This document shows, piece by piece, positions 42,703 to 50,732 of a stretch of DNA of 64,000 nucleotides (positions are counted from its first letter, which is position 1; every line of letters starts with the position of its first letter). This DNA is from Nocardia brasiliensis IFM 10847 (GTDB lineage Bacteria > Actinomycetota > Actinomycetes > Mycobacteriales > Mycobacteriaceae): assembly GCF_000710915.1 (NCBI RefSeq), contig NZ_BAUA01000114.1, positions 1 to 64,000 of the forward strand, written 5' to 3'. Both the position numbers and the translations under genes were made by a program. The notes below the pieces were generated by a model. The model saw only the letters and a program-made list of their open reading frames with translations, did not search any database and had not been told where the DNA came from.

Positions 42703-43169
42703 CTCGGCCCGTCCATCGGTGTGCCGTGTTCAGGGCAGCCGGGCATTCCGCAGGTGACCCGCGGCCAGTGCATGGCGGGTGCTGGTGCTGGCTGCTCGGC
42801 GCCGGTATCGAGCCCGGCGAAGTCGGGCTGCTCGTTCGCTTCCTCGTCGGCGTCGCACCCCGGGCAGGAGTCGGTCAGGTAGTAGTCGTGCGGACAGTGC
42901 GTGCGGGAGGCGACGGCGCGGCCGGGGCCGCTGATGAAGAAGTCCGGCCACCGGCGCACGTCGGCGAGGGTGGGGGCGTCCTTGGCGAGCACGTCGGCCG
43001 GTGGCCGCGGGATCGTGAGGTGCCGGGCGTACAGGTCGCGAACCTGGGCGTCGTCCCAGGCTGAAATTGTGGTTCCGCATGCGCATTCGGCGCGGCGTCG
43101 CGGGCGTCCGAACAGCTGTATACCGGGACCGATGGGTCCGAGCGCGCAGGGCGTGATGTCAAACGCCAT
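42699..43169 (-). CDS. Cys-rich hypothetical protein
   Basis: 156 residues with scattered CxC/CxxC-type pairs: ECACG, HCPHD...CPGCD and CGMPGCPEHG. Zinc-binding likely; function unknown. Member of the block of small overlapping early genes. Confidence 0.55.
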   Translation of the reverse strand: MAFDITPCALGPIGPGIQLFGRPRRRAECACGTTISAWDDAQVRDLYARHLTIPRPPADVLAKDAPTLADVRRWPDFFISGPGRAVASRTHCPHDYYLTDSCPGCDADEEANEQPDFAGLDTGAEQPAPAPAMHWPRVTCGMPGCPEHGTPMDGPR

Positions 43170-43539
43170 GGCTCGCCTCGGCGGGTGCGTCGCCGGGCAG
43201 GTACACGTCGTGCATCGGCGGGCCGTAGTTGTCGAGGTCGTCGAGGTCGTACTCGCAGAAGTCGCAGCAGTCGCGGTCGCTGTCGGCCTCGTTGTGAATC
43301 CAGCTCAGCTCCGCGACGGCGATCCGGGCCTCGCCGTGGCGGTCGACGGTGACGGTGACGGCGTGGTCTGCGTCGACGTAGGTTGCGGTCGTGAGCCCGG
43401 TGTCGCTGCGCTGGATACCGAAATCGGCGGGCGTGATGGGTTCCGCGACGTCGTGTGCGATGGCGAACTCACAGGCTCGGGCGAGGGCGCGCTCGAGTGG
43501 GGTCGGTTCGGCGGGCGGTGTGGTTGAAACTTCAGTCAT
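43159..43539 (-). CDS. Hypothetical acidic protein
   Basis: 126 residues, strongly acidic, with CCDFCEYD near the C-terminus and a beta-rich middle (AVTVTVDRHGEARIAVAEL). Possible DNA mimic or metal binder; unrecognised. Confidence 0.5.
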   Translation of the reverse strand: MTEVSTTPPAEPTPLERALARACEFAIAHDVAEPITPADFGIQRSDTGLTTATYVDADHAVTVTVDRHGEARIAVAELSWIHNEADSDRDCCDFCEYDLDDLDNYGPPMHDVYLPGDAPAEASHGV

Positions 43540-43550
43540 CAGCGTGCATT

Positions 43551-43994
43551 TCAGGCGAGGTCGAACAGGGCGGGTTGTGGGTCATCTGCATCGATGGCGG
43601 CGAGGGTGAGCCGGTCGAGTGCGTCGAGGTCGCGGGTCGGCATTCGCCAGTGCGTGAGGGCGCGGGCGCGCAGGTCGGCGGGCAGGCTCAGGCACCATCG
43701 GTGTAGCCGCTCGTAGCTGATCGAGGTGTGCCGCAGCAGGGCGCCGGCGCGCCATTGGATGGGCTCGCCCTCGGGCCGGTAGGAGTTCGGTCCGGCCCAG
43801 CGGACCGGAATCCATTCGTGCCATTCGCCGGTGATCGCGGTCGAGCCGAACCGGTAGCCGAATCCGGCTCCCCCGCCGCTGACGTGGCTCGTGCGCAGAC
43901 AGTCGATCTCGGCATCGGGGCTGGCGAGGCAGGGGCCGAGCTTGTGTGCGACGCGGCGCATCAGGTCGCGTTGGTCGGCGGTGAGCTCAACCAT
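43551..43994 (-). CDS. Hypothetical protein
   Basis: 147 residues. Mixed alpha/beta; ends PALFDLA, the same element that opens the protein at 42144-42494 (PALFDLPAG). Unrecognised. Confidence 0.55.
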   Translation of the reverse strand: MVELTADQRDLMRRVAHKLGPCLASPDAEIDCLRTSHVSGGGAGFGYRFGSTAITGEWHEWIPVRWAGPNSYRPEGEPIQWRAGALLRHTSISYERLHRWCLSLPADLRARALTHWRMPTRDLDALDRLTLAAIDADDPQPALFDLA

Positions 43995-44055
43995 GGTCGA
44001 GCTCGTCCCGGTCGGTGATCGCGGCGAGCTGCTCGGCGACTGTGGGCTCAGGCAT
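43987..44055 (-). CDS. 22-aa peptide
   Basis: Reads MPEPTVAEQLAAITDRDELD then HG, from an ATG with AGGAAC upstream; its stop overlaps the next gene's start region. Too short to be sure it is translated. Confidence 0.35.
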   Translation of the reverse strand: MPEPTVAEQLAAITDRDELDHG

Positions 44056-44289
44056 GGGTGTTCCTGGCGTTCGCTGGGTAACTGGTTTGCGGGCCGGGAG
44101 ACACGGCGGCCGACGGCTTGGGGAGGCGCGATGTGGTGTGTGCTGCGCCGCGGCGCGGCCGGTGCATCGGCAGCGAGGCGCGGCGAGTGCCGCGGCGGGT
44201 GTGGCCCGTGTTCGCGCGCGGTCGTGAGTTGCGTTCTACAGCCGGGTACGTCTCTGGGTTGGTAATGGTTGGTATGTAATGGTGGAGGT
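44056..44289. other. Non-coding DNA beside the origin
   Basis: I see no convincing gene. It includes GGTTGGTAATGG-type short direct repeats at about 44258-44281. Open frames through here would read across the iterons and have no family resemblance. Confidence 0.45.
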
Positions 44290-44296
44290 GCTCAGG

Positions 44297-44472
44297 TGGC
44301 ACATAGACTTGTTCGAAATGGCACCTAGACTCTGCCCAGATGGCACATAGACTTCCTCGGGCCGTCCATGTCTGAGTGTTGTGAATGGCACCTAGACACG
44401 CCCCTTGTGGATAACTCCAGGTGCCATCTGGGCTACCTGGACAGGGTCCGGCGGGCACAAGTCCAGGTGTCA
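44297..44472. other. Putative phage replication origin with iterons and a DnaA box
   Basis: Four direct copies of TGGCAC(A/C)TAGAC at 44297, 44319, 44341 and 44386 (spacing 22, 22 and 45 bp) and two inverted, slightly diverged copies at 44413-44426 and 44459-44472. A perfect DnaA box TTATCCACA lies between the two sets on the minus strand (44406-44414). It directly follows the HTH gene at 44470-44865, whose product is the obvious iteron-binding candidate. Confidence 0.75.
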
Positions 44473-44865
44473 CCCATGACCCCCAGACAATTCCGTCTCG
44501 TCCGGGTCCAACAGCGCGATGTCGGGCGAATACGGCATGTCCAACGGCACCGTCAACCGGTAGCTGTCGCTTTGCTTGGCGTGCCGATTGCCTTGCTTGA
44601 CCCTCTGGATCAACCCCAGCTCCCGCAGATCGGAGAGCGCGCGTAAGACCGTCCGCCGCGACACCTGCATGACGATCTCGAGCCGATCGACCCCCGGCTC
44701 GACCCGCGTGCCGTCCGGATTCGCGTACGTCGACAGCATCAACGCCAGATATTTCGTACTCGACGGGATGCGCGCCCGGCGCACGATGCGTTCCCACTCG
44801 AACCGATCCACCCCCCGTAACCCGGCATGTACCGGTGCGCCGTCGTTGTCCGGACTCGCATGCAC
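44470..44865 (-). CDS. HTH protein, candidate replication initiator
   Basis: 131 residues. Central winged-helix pattern: MQVSRRTVLRALSDLRELGL followed by a basic wing (VKQGNRHAKQ), with an N-terminal helix-rich region (SSTKYLALMLSTYANPDGTR) as in phage replication and DnaD/RepA-like HTH proteins. Its 3' end abuts an iteron array, which it probably binds. Confidence 0.72.
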   Translation of the reverse strand: MHASPDNDGAPVHAGLRGVDRFEWERIVRRARIPSSTKYLALMLSTYANPDGTRVEPGVDRLEIVMQVSRRTVLRALSDLRELGLIQRVKQGNRHAKQSDSYRLTVPLDMPYSPDIALLDPDETELSGGHG

Positions 44866-44883
44866 GGCACACCTCCAACTGCC

Positions 44884-45147
44884 CTACTCCTGGCCTCTGT
44901 GCCACCCGGGCACCTCCTTACGCAGCCGCTCGAGCTCGTCGAGCAGCGTGATCAACAGATCGGGATGCACTGCGCCGCAATAGGCCCCAGCCCGGCCACC
45001 GAGCAACGCCTCGACGTTGGCGGACCAGACACCCGGACCGCCCCCGTCGTACGGCCAGCCGGGCTCGTGGGTCTCGGCGAGCGTCCGGGCCGCCAGCTCG
45101 CGCAACTCGGCGATCTTCTCGCTGCGGATGCGATGGACTAGGGGCAT
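44884..45147 (-). CDS. Hypothetical helical protein
   Basis: 87 residues, two helical segments (SEKIAELRELAARTLAETHE and LLITLLDELERLRKEV). Overlaps the DUF5131 stop region by 10 nt. Unrecognised. Confidence 0.55.
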   Translation of the reverse strand: MPLVHRIRSEKIAELRELAARTLAETHEPGWPYDGGGPGVWSANVEALLGGRAGAYCGAVHPDLLITLLDELERLRKEVPGWHRGQE

Positions 45148-46202
45148 ACGACCCCCGGATATTCGTCCCACGTGCGGCCGTCGAGTTCGCGCCCGGCAGC
45201 CTTCTTGCCGACACGGCGCATGATCTGCCGGAAGCCCATGTCGTCCAGCGGTGGGCCGACCAGCTTCTCCGGATGCCGGAAGATGCCCATGCCCACGCCC
45301 ACGGGAGCCCAGTCGCCCCACTGTTTGAAGAAGAACGGCACACCGGCCTGGCAGCATTGGTCACGCAGCGAGCGCGCCCAATCGGGATGCATCGGGCGGG
45401 CACCCGGGCCGGTCTCGCCCCCAGCAACTACCCAATCCACACGCCGTCGATCTGGGCACGAGAACGTACACATCCCACCCGGGAAGTCATGTGTTGGGCA
45501 GTGCGAGCGCCTGATATCGACCGGCCCGAGCAGCGGTTCGGCGCTGATCCACCGCACTGCGGCGGGAGTGTCGAGCAGCTGCGGAATGCGGATGTCGGCC
45601 CAGCGCTGCGACTCGACCGAGACGCCGAGCCAGACGTTCGGCAGCGGCCGGGGAAACCAGCGCGGGCCCTCCATCCAGTCGTACAACGGGTATGCCGCGC
45701 CCTCGGGCGGCTCGCCCATGCTGTCGAGCATGTCGGCGAACAGCCGCGCCCGTGGCGAGCTGTACACGGCGCGAACGGCTTCCGGTCCGCGCGGCAGCGG
45801 CGCGCCCTTCACGGTCTCGTCGCCGGTGTTGTCGTGCCAGCGCTTCAACCACGACCGCATCCGCGCGGGCCGCTTGGTGAGGGTCTGGAACGTGTGCTGT
45901 GGCGCCTGCGCCATCACTTCCCAGACCCGCGCGATGTAGCCGTCGGGTACGTCCTCGTGGAACAGGTCCGACATGCTGTTGACGAACACGCGGCGCGGCG
46001 ACCGCCAGCGCAGTGGCTTGCCGAGCCGGTCGGGATGCAGCAGGACGCCGGTCGACGCACCGATCTGCGGCCCGTCGAATCGCCTGTGCGCCATGCGCAT
46101 CGGCGGTGTCCGCTCGATGTAGCAGTGGTCACAGCCCTCGCTGATGCGCGTGCAGCCGGTGGTGGGGTTCCAGGTCTCCTCGGTCCATTCGATCGCCGTC
46201 AT
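45138..46202 (-). CDS. DUF5131 (Gp37/Gp68-like) three-Cys-motif protein
   Basis: 354 residues. Starts IEWTEETWNPTTGC with cysteines C17, C24 and C27 (C-x6-C-x2-C), then RVFVNSMSDLFHEDVP and GLF-type elements of the phage Gp37/Gp68 family (PF07505). The Cys triad and barrel-like pattern suggest a radical-SAM-like iron-sulphur enzyme; the reaction is unknown. No TcmP-type partner gene is seen nearby. Confidence 0.85.
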   Translation of the reverse strand: MTAIEWTEETWNPTTGCTRISEGCDHCYIERTPPMRMAHRRFDGPQIGASTGVLLHPDRLGKPLRWRSPRRVFVNSMSDLFHEDVPDGYIARVWEVMAQAPQHTFQTLTKRPARMRSWLKRWHDNTGDETVKGAPLPRGPEAVRAVYSSPRARLFADMLDSMGEPPEGAAYPLYDWMEGPRWFPRPLPNVWLGVSVESQRWADIRIPQLLDTPAAVRWISAEPLLGPVDIRRSHCPTHDFPGGMCTFSCPDRRRVDWVVAGGETGPGARPMHPDWARSLRDQCCQAGVPFFFKQWGDWAPVGVGMGIFRHPEKLVGPPLDDMGFRQIMRRVGKKAAGRELDGRTWDEYPGVVCP

Positions 46203-46507
46203 AACTGCCCCGGCTCTCGCAGGTCGGCCGGGCGGCGGGCGTTGCATCCCTGCGTGGCGTGTATCTGCTCGAACTCGGCGGCGATGCCGCGCAGGGCCTG
46301 CGCAGCGACGGCCAGGCACGGGGCGCGGTCGTCGACCTTGACGAAATTCTGAATCGTGCCCGGCCGGTCCGGATCTCGGGAGATCAGAATCCGGATACCG
46401 GCATAGGTGTACAGGTCATCTTCGAGCCGATCGGCTTCCGGGCCGGGACGCTGGTACGTCTTCGTGATGGGGATCGGCCCGCGCCTGCGTCGCTTGAACG
46501 GATTCAT
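46199..46507 (-). CDS. Hypothetical protein
   Basis: 102 residues; basic N-terminus (NPFKRRRRGPIP), then alpha/beta with YTYAGIRILISRDPD. Coupled to both neighbours by 4-nt overlaps. Unrecognised. Confidence 0.55.
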   Translation of the reverse strand: MNPFKRRRRGPIPITKTYQRPGPEADRLEDDLYTYAGIRILISRDPDRPGTIQNFVKVDDRAPCLAVAAQALRGIAAEFEQIHATQGCNARRPADLREPGQL

Positions 46508-47511
46508 TGGCCCGCCTCGCTGTCGCTGTCACGGGTGGCCAGCAGATCGGCTAGCAGGCTCGGCAGGCTCTCGGCGGGCACGAGGACATCGCGGCGGCCG
46601 TTGATGTTTCGGGGACCGACGATGCCGCGCCCGTCCATCTCGTCGATCAGCCGGTTCGCCTTGGCGAAGCCGAGGCGAAGTTTGCGCTGCACCATCGACA
46701 CCGAGGCGATCTGCGTCGACACCACCAGATCGACCGCTTGCATGAACAGCTCGTGTTCGGGGTCGGACTCGGGGCCGGCGGGCGGGTCCGGCTCGTGCAA
46801 GGCGGTTGCCGCGGCGACGATTTCGGGTAGGCGCCGATCCCATCCCTGCGCCCAGTCACGGGCGCGAAGGTCATCCGCGGGACGGATGCGGGGCATCAGC
46901 ATGCCGAGGAACGATTCCCCGCAGCGCATCAACAATCCGCGAGAGGCGACGTGCGCCTCGATCTCGAGCGGCTCGCCGTAGGCGTTGGCCGCGGCCTTGA
47001 AGCGGGCGAGGAACTCGCCCCCAACCACCATGTCGGCGAGCAGCGTCGGGCCGGAACCGTGTTGCTCGGCAATCAGTTTCGGGACCACGCACAGGATGCC
47101 GGTATCGGCGGGTAGCCGCGGGACCTTCAGGGCGCGGCCGTCGAGCATGCCGGAACAGTCGGTGACGGTGACGTGCTCGGGCGCGATGTCCAAGCGCAGC
47201 ATGTAGTCGGGTTCATCGGCGCCGCTGTCCTTGCCCGCCTTGAAGATCGCGAGGATCTTCTTCACGTCGTCGGGCAGAAGGTCCACCGCGCAGCCTTCGA
47301 TGTCCTCGCCGTGCCAGATCGACACGATCGCCAGACCGGCAGTGAACCGGTCGGTCGCGGTGACCGTGATGTTCTCGGTATCGACCGCGAGCCGCACGCG
47401 GTGCACGCTCGGCATTTCGTCTTCAGTGCAGGCGTGCACGATGACTGCGGTCAGGGCGTGACGTAGGTCGGCGGTGCCGACGGTGATAGAGATGGCGATA
47501 GAGGTGCTCAT
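46504..47511 (-). CDS. DnaN-like sliding clamp fused to an FtsK gamma domain
   Basis: 335 residues. The first 240 resemble actinophage beta-clamps: TENITVTATDRFTAGLA, NAYGEPLEIEAHVASRG, MRCGESFLGMLMP. The C-terminal 70 (from DPEHELFMQAVDLVV) match the FtsK gamma winged helix, with SMVQRKLRLGFAKANRLIDE and GIVGPRNINGR. Clamps tether polymerase; FtsK gamma reads KOPS-type DNA. The fusion would let a clamp recognise specific sequence or recruit to oriented DNA. Confidence 0.85.
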   Translation of the reverse strand: MSTSIAISITVGTADLRHALTAVIVHACTEDEMPSVHRVRLAVDTENITVTATDRFTAGLAIVSIWHGEDIEGCAVDLLPDDVKKILAIFKAGKDSGADEPDYMLRLDIAPEHVTVTDCSGMLDGRALKVPRLPADTGILCVVPKLIAEQHGSGPTLLADMVVGGEFLARFKAAANAYGEPLEIEAHVASRGLLMRCGESFLGMLMPRIRPADDLRARDWAQGWDRRLPEIVAAATALHEPDPPAGPESDPEHELFMQAVDLVVSTQIASVSMVQRKLRLGFAKANRLIDEMDGRGIVGPRNINGRRDVLVPAESLPSLLADLLATRDSDSEAGQ

Positions 47512-47795
47512 TCGGGTTGGCCTTCGGGGGTGTTGGAGAGTCCGAGCACCGCACGCACGATGTGCTCGGCCTGCCGGAACTCGCTGTCGTCCTTGATGAC
47601 TCGCGACTCATAGGCGGCGAGCACATTCGCCTTGCGCTGCTCGTCGACCAGTTCGCCGAGGCGGGCCTCGATGGCGAGCAGTACCCGGGCGGTGGCCTCG
47701 CTGGCGATCGGGATCGCCTGCTCGCTGCCGTACGGGTGCCGGAGCTTGCTCAGGACGCTTTCGGCGGCGGCGCGGTGGTTCTCGGCGTCGCTCAT
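47508..47795 (-). CDS. Hypothetical helical protein
   Basis: 95 residues, helical (ARVLLAIEARLGELVDEQRK). 4-nt overlap with the clamp gene start. Unrecognised; small accessory protein of the replication block. Confidence 0.55.
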   Translation of the reverse strand: MSDAENHRAAAESVLSKLRHPYGSEQAIPIASEATARVLLAIEARLGELVDEQRKANVLAAYESRVIKDDSEFRQAEHIVRAVLGLSNTPEGQPE

Positions 47796-47920
47796 CAGTC
47801 CTCCCCGCAGTAGCAGTCGCCGTCATGAGCACCACAACCGGCGCACATGTCGTTCGCCTCGCGATAGGTCATTTCGGCGCAGTAGCACTCGCCCGCGGGG
47901 CAACCGCGAGGGCAGCTCAT
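47795..47920 (-). CDS. Cysteine-rich 41-aa protein with internal duplication
   Basis: Eight Cys in 41 residues in two similar halves: SCPRGCPAGECYCAE and MCAGCGAHDGDCYCGED. Each half could hold one zinc. ATG overlaps the exonuclease stop; its stop overlaps the next ATG. Too short for gene finders set at 60 residues. Confidence 0.6.
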   Translation of the reverse strand: MSCPRGCPAGECYCAEMTYREANDMCAGCGAHDGDCYCGED

Positions 47921-48564
47921 CGCGCACCGCCGGTGATCTGGTCGTACAGGCGCATCGCCCACTGGGCGTCACCCATCGCGGTGTGCCGCTCCTCGTCGGT
48001 CGGCGGCTCGACACCGCAGGCTCGCGACAGCACGTCGGATTTCCAGGGCAGAGTGAGCGGCATCGAGTCCACGTCGCAATCGATGGGCGCGTCCATGCAT
48101 GCGAGGCTCGAATGCCCATGTGCGGCGAGCCCATACCGCCACCCGACCGCCAGGGTCTCGACGTCGATCAGGTGGTAATGCCACGCCGGGCACAGCCCGT
48201 GTCGGCGCAGCATCGCCGCCAACACCTCGGTGTCGAAATTCGGTACAGCGCCGACGATATGGGCATCGCGGGTCCACTGTTCGACCAGCCGGGCGGCCTC
48301 AGCTTCAGGGAGCAAGCGGAGCGAGTCGTCCGGTGCAGCCTTCGCCCTGTTCCATCCGTCGGCGTAGCACTCGTGCCGCTGGTGGAAGCGGCCGATCCGC
48401 AGCCCGATCAACTCGGCCCCGGACAGGTCTACGTCGCTCACCTGAATGAGGACCGATCGGTCACCGACGCCGTCGTCACGCCGAATCATGGCGACTTCCC
48501 ACGCGCGCCGATCCGTATGCAGGCCGGTGGTTTCGCAATCAAGAAAGCAAAGGGGCGCGCTCAT
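47917..48564 (-). CDS. DnaQ-like DEDDh 3'-5' exonuclease
   Basis: 215 residues. Exo I motif FLDCETTG (D9, E11), Exo II around VGAVPNFDTEVL, Exo III HTAMGDA (H194, D199). Proofreading or DNA end processing. Its N-terminus MSAPLCFLD is echoed by the HNH gene just upstream. Confidence 0.9.
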   Translation of the reverse strand: MSAPLCFLDCETTGLHTDRRAWEVAMIRRDDGVGDRSVLIQVSDVDLSGAELIGLRIGRFHQRHECYADGWNRAKAAPDDSLRLLPEAEAARLVEQWTRDAHIVGAVPNFDTEVLAAMLRRHGLCPAWHYHLIDVETLAVGWRYGLAAHGHSSLACMDAPIDCDVDSMPLTLPWKSDVLSRACGVEPPTDEERHTAMGDAQWAMRLYDQITGGAR

Positions 48565-49046
48565 TTGAACTGGCCTTTCGTGTTGCGGGTACGCCCGAGA
48601 TAAGCCGGGCGGCGATTGCGCGCCTGCTCGCTGGTCGTCGCCCAGCGGCAGTTATCGGGCGAGTACGGCCCGTCGTTGTCGACGCGATCGAGGCTGCGGC
48701 CCGCGGGTCGCTCGCCCATGTCGGCGACGAAGTTCCAGAAGTCATCCCGCCACCGCTGGCACACCTCGATTCCGCGACCGCCGTATCGCACGTACGCGTG
48801 ATGAGTTGTGCGCAAACAGCGCCCGATCATGTCGAGGTAGGTGTCGTAGAGCGGATGCTTCGATTTGCCGCCGCGCCAGTTCGCGTTGCGCTCATCTGGT
48901 CGGGATGGTCGCGACTTCACCGAGCAGCTGTAGCCGCAGAACTTTTTGCGCTCGCTGGCGAACTTGACCGTGAAGCCCGTCCCGCAATGCGGGCACGCGC
49001 GACGAAGCGGACTTGCGTTGTCGAGGAAGACCAGAGGTGCGCTCAT
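48561..49046 (-). CDS. HNH-type homing endonuclease
   Basis: 161 residues. N-terminal zinc finger C18/C21/C37/C41, then the HNH family region YGGRGIEVCQRWRDDFWNF and SLDRVDNDGPYSPDNCRWAT. Such free-standing enzymes spread between phages by cutting intron- or gene-less alleles. It opens MSAPLVFLD, almost the same as the exonuclease it precedes, as if it had entered at that gene's start. Confidence 0.82.
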   Translation of the reverse strand: MSAPLVFLDNASPLRRACPHCGTGFTVKFASERKKFCGYSCSVKSRPSRPDERNANWRGGKSKHPLYDTYLDMIGRCLRTTHHAYVRYGGRGIEVCQRWRDDFWNFVADMGERPAGRSLDRVDNDGPYSPDNCRWATTSEQARNRRPAYLGRTRNTKGQFK

Positions 49047-49441
49047 ACCCGGACACCTGCGTTCGCCGTGACGACGCCGGATCGCACGGCGTCCTCGATC
49101 AACTCATCGAGATACTCACGCGCTGACGAGTCGAGTTGGTCGGGCGTGAACAATTCGCGGGCCTCGTCGGCGGTGAGACCGAGCGCCTTCCGGGCATACT
49201 CGGCGATGAGGCGGTCACCGCCCGGTGTCGACACTTCGAACGCGAGGCAACTGCCCAGCTCTGCGAAGATCGGTTGCGCGCCGTCGAGCACGGCGGTCCA
49301 CCCGGCGATACATCCGGCCGTACCGCCAGCGCCTGCGTCGTCGCGGTAGAAAATCGTTTGGTCGTGCTGCGCAGGGTGGGCGTGCACATGCTCGCTCACC
49401 CGGCGGGCGAGATCGAGTTGTGCTGGCGTGGTGATCGGCAC
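49043..49441 (-). CDS. Hypothetical protein
   Basis: 132 residues from GTG 49441 (ATG 49459 possible; the GTG has GGGGAG upstream). Helical C-terminus (LGLTADEARELFTPDQLD), Gly-rich middle with two Cys. Resembles a small family of actinobacterial proteins seen near recombination genes; unnamed. Confidence 0.55.
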   Translation of the reverse strand: MPITTPAQLDLARRVSEHVHAHPAQHDQTIFYRDDAGAGGTAGCIAGWTAVLDGAQPIFAELGSCLAFEVSTPGGDRLIAEYARKALGLTADEARELFTPDQLDSSAREYLDELIEDAVRSGVVTANAGVRV

Positions 49442-49445
49442 GGTC

Positions 49446-50732
49446 TCACTCCCCCGCATTCGGGACGCTAGTGGGGCCGAGGGCTTCGGCGACGGTGTCT
49501 CGGGCGTTGCTCTGCGCCTCGTCGGCGATCAGCACGCTGAGTTCGGCGAGGACGTCAGCGGCTTCGGCGTCAGTGAGCGCGTGCGGGCCGGGGATGTCGT
49601 CGCGCTTGAGGAAGGTGCGCAGGAAGAGAATCTTCTTGTCGTCGGTGTCCGCGCCGAGCTGGTCGAGCATCTGGGCGGCGTCGGCCCACCATCCTGGCGC
49701 GGCGTCTACCTGCGCAGTGTCTGGTTTTGCGCCCTCATTCGAGGCGGGCTCGTCGAGCGCGCCGGGCACCATCGCGGCGAGTTCGTTGGCGACGGTGCGG
49801 GCCTCGACGCCGGTCAGATCGGCGGCAGTGCCGATCATCCGGCCGAGCCGCTTGGACAGCCAAGCAAGTTTCTCGTCGACGGTGCGGCGGCCGTGCCGGT
49901 CGAGCTGCGCGCCGAGGCGGCGTTGCTCGGCGAGCGAGGACATGGTGTCCTCGTCGGCGGCCGGGGCGGGGTCGGTCTGCCTGCCTTCGGCGAGGACATC
50001 GGCAGCGTTCACCCGCTCGGCGGTGGCGTGCACCGGCGCGACCGGCGACCCGTCGGGGTTGATCGCCTGTACAGCGTCTTCGAGTTGGACGCCGGCGAAG
50101 TCGTCGGGGTACGCGCGCCGCCACGCCTGCGCCTCGGCGCATTTGGCGGTCTGGTTGGCGGGCATCTTGCGCCACATCGAGTTTGGTGAACCGTCGGCGT
50201 TGGTCTGGACGAATTCCGAGTACATCGCCACACCGACGTGCGCCTCGCCACCCCGGAAGATCGTGAACTTCGCTGCGGCAGGCGGGTTCTTGGGATCAAG
50301 CCAGACGTCTTGCCAGTCCCCTCCGTCGGCGGCCTTCCAATACGGGCCGTCGACGCGGATGACTTCGCCCTCGCGTTTGGCTGCCTCGCGACCGTTGCGG
50401 CGGAATCCATCGATGCCCGTTTGGATGGTCCACTTCATCACCCAGTCCTCGACCTGGCGACGCTGGCTTTCGTCCCAGTACTTCACCTTGGTCCGGCGGC
50501 CGATCATGTAGATCTGCTTGCGGAACGGGTCGAGCCCGGTGGTCTGGCAGACGTGATGGAACACCTGCAAGTCGCCCTCGGAGGCGTCCTCGATGCCGAG
50601 CTGACGCAGCGCGGCTACCTGCTGCGGGGTGAACTTGGTTTGGTCGGGTGCGAGCGCGATCTCCGACCGCACGGCGGCCCGGGTCACCGGCGGTGCGGAT
50701 TGCTCGGCAACAGCGATTTCGGTGGTGGTCAT
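49446..50732 (-). CDS. bet: Phage recombination protein Bet (RecT family)
   Basis: 428 residues. Bet/RecT core about 25-235: DQTKFTPQQVAALRQLGIED, FHHVCQTTGLDPFRKQIYM, and MPANQTAKCAEAQAWRRAYP. Single-strand annealing partner of the exonuclease encoded just upstream. The C-terminal 190 residues are an added acidic, helical region. Start ATG 50732 overlaps the exonuclease stop. Confidence 0.93.
   Translation of the reverse strand: MTTTEIAVAEQSAPPVTRAAVRSEIALAPDQTKFTPQQVAALRQLGIEDASEGDLQVFHHVCQTTGLDPFRKQIYMIGRRTKVKYWDESQRRQVEDWVMKWTIQTGIDGFRRNGREAAKREGEVIRVDGPYWKAADGGDWQDVWLDPKNPPAAAKFTIFRGGEAHVGVAMYSEFVQTNADGSPNSMWRKMPANQTAKCAEAQAWRRAYPDDFAGVQLEDAVQAINPDGSPVAPVHATAERVNAADVLAEGRQTDPAPAADEDTMSSLAEQRRLGAQLDRHGRRTVDEKLAWLSKRLGRMIGTAADLTGVEARTVANELAAMVPGALDEPASNEGAKPDTAQVDAAPGWWADAAQMLDQLGADTDDKKILFLRTFLKRDDIPGPHALTDAEAADVLAELSVLIADEAQSNARDTVAEALGPTSVPNAGE

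Noticed and set aside
44048..44469. Protein-coding continuation across the iterons on the minus strand
   Set aside because: The frame is a shadow of the HTH gene upstream and lacks a start; repeat DNA explains the composition.
44297..44472. CRISPR array
   Set aside because: Repeats are about 12-14 bp with 22-bp period and both orientations, with no spacers of array size and no cas genes; iterons fit better.
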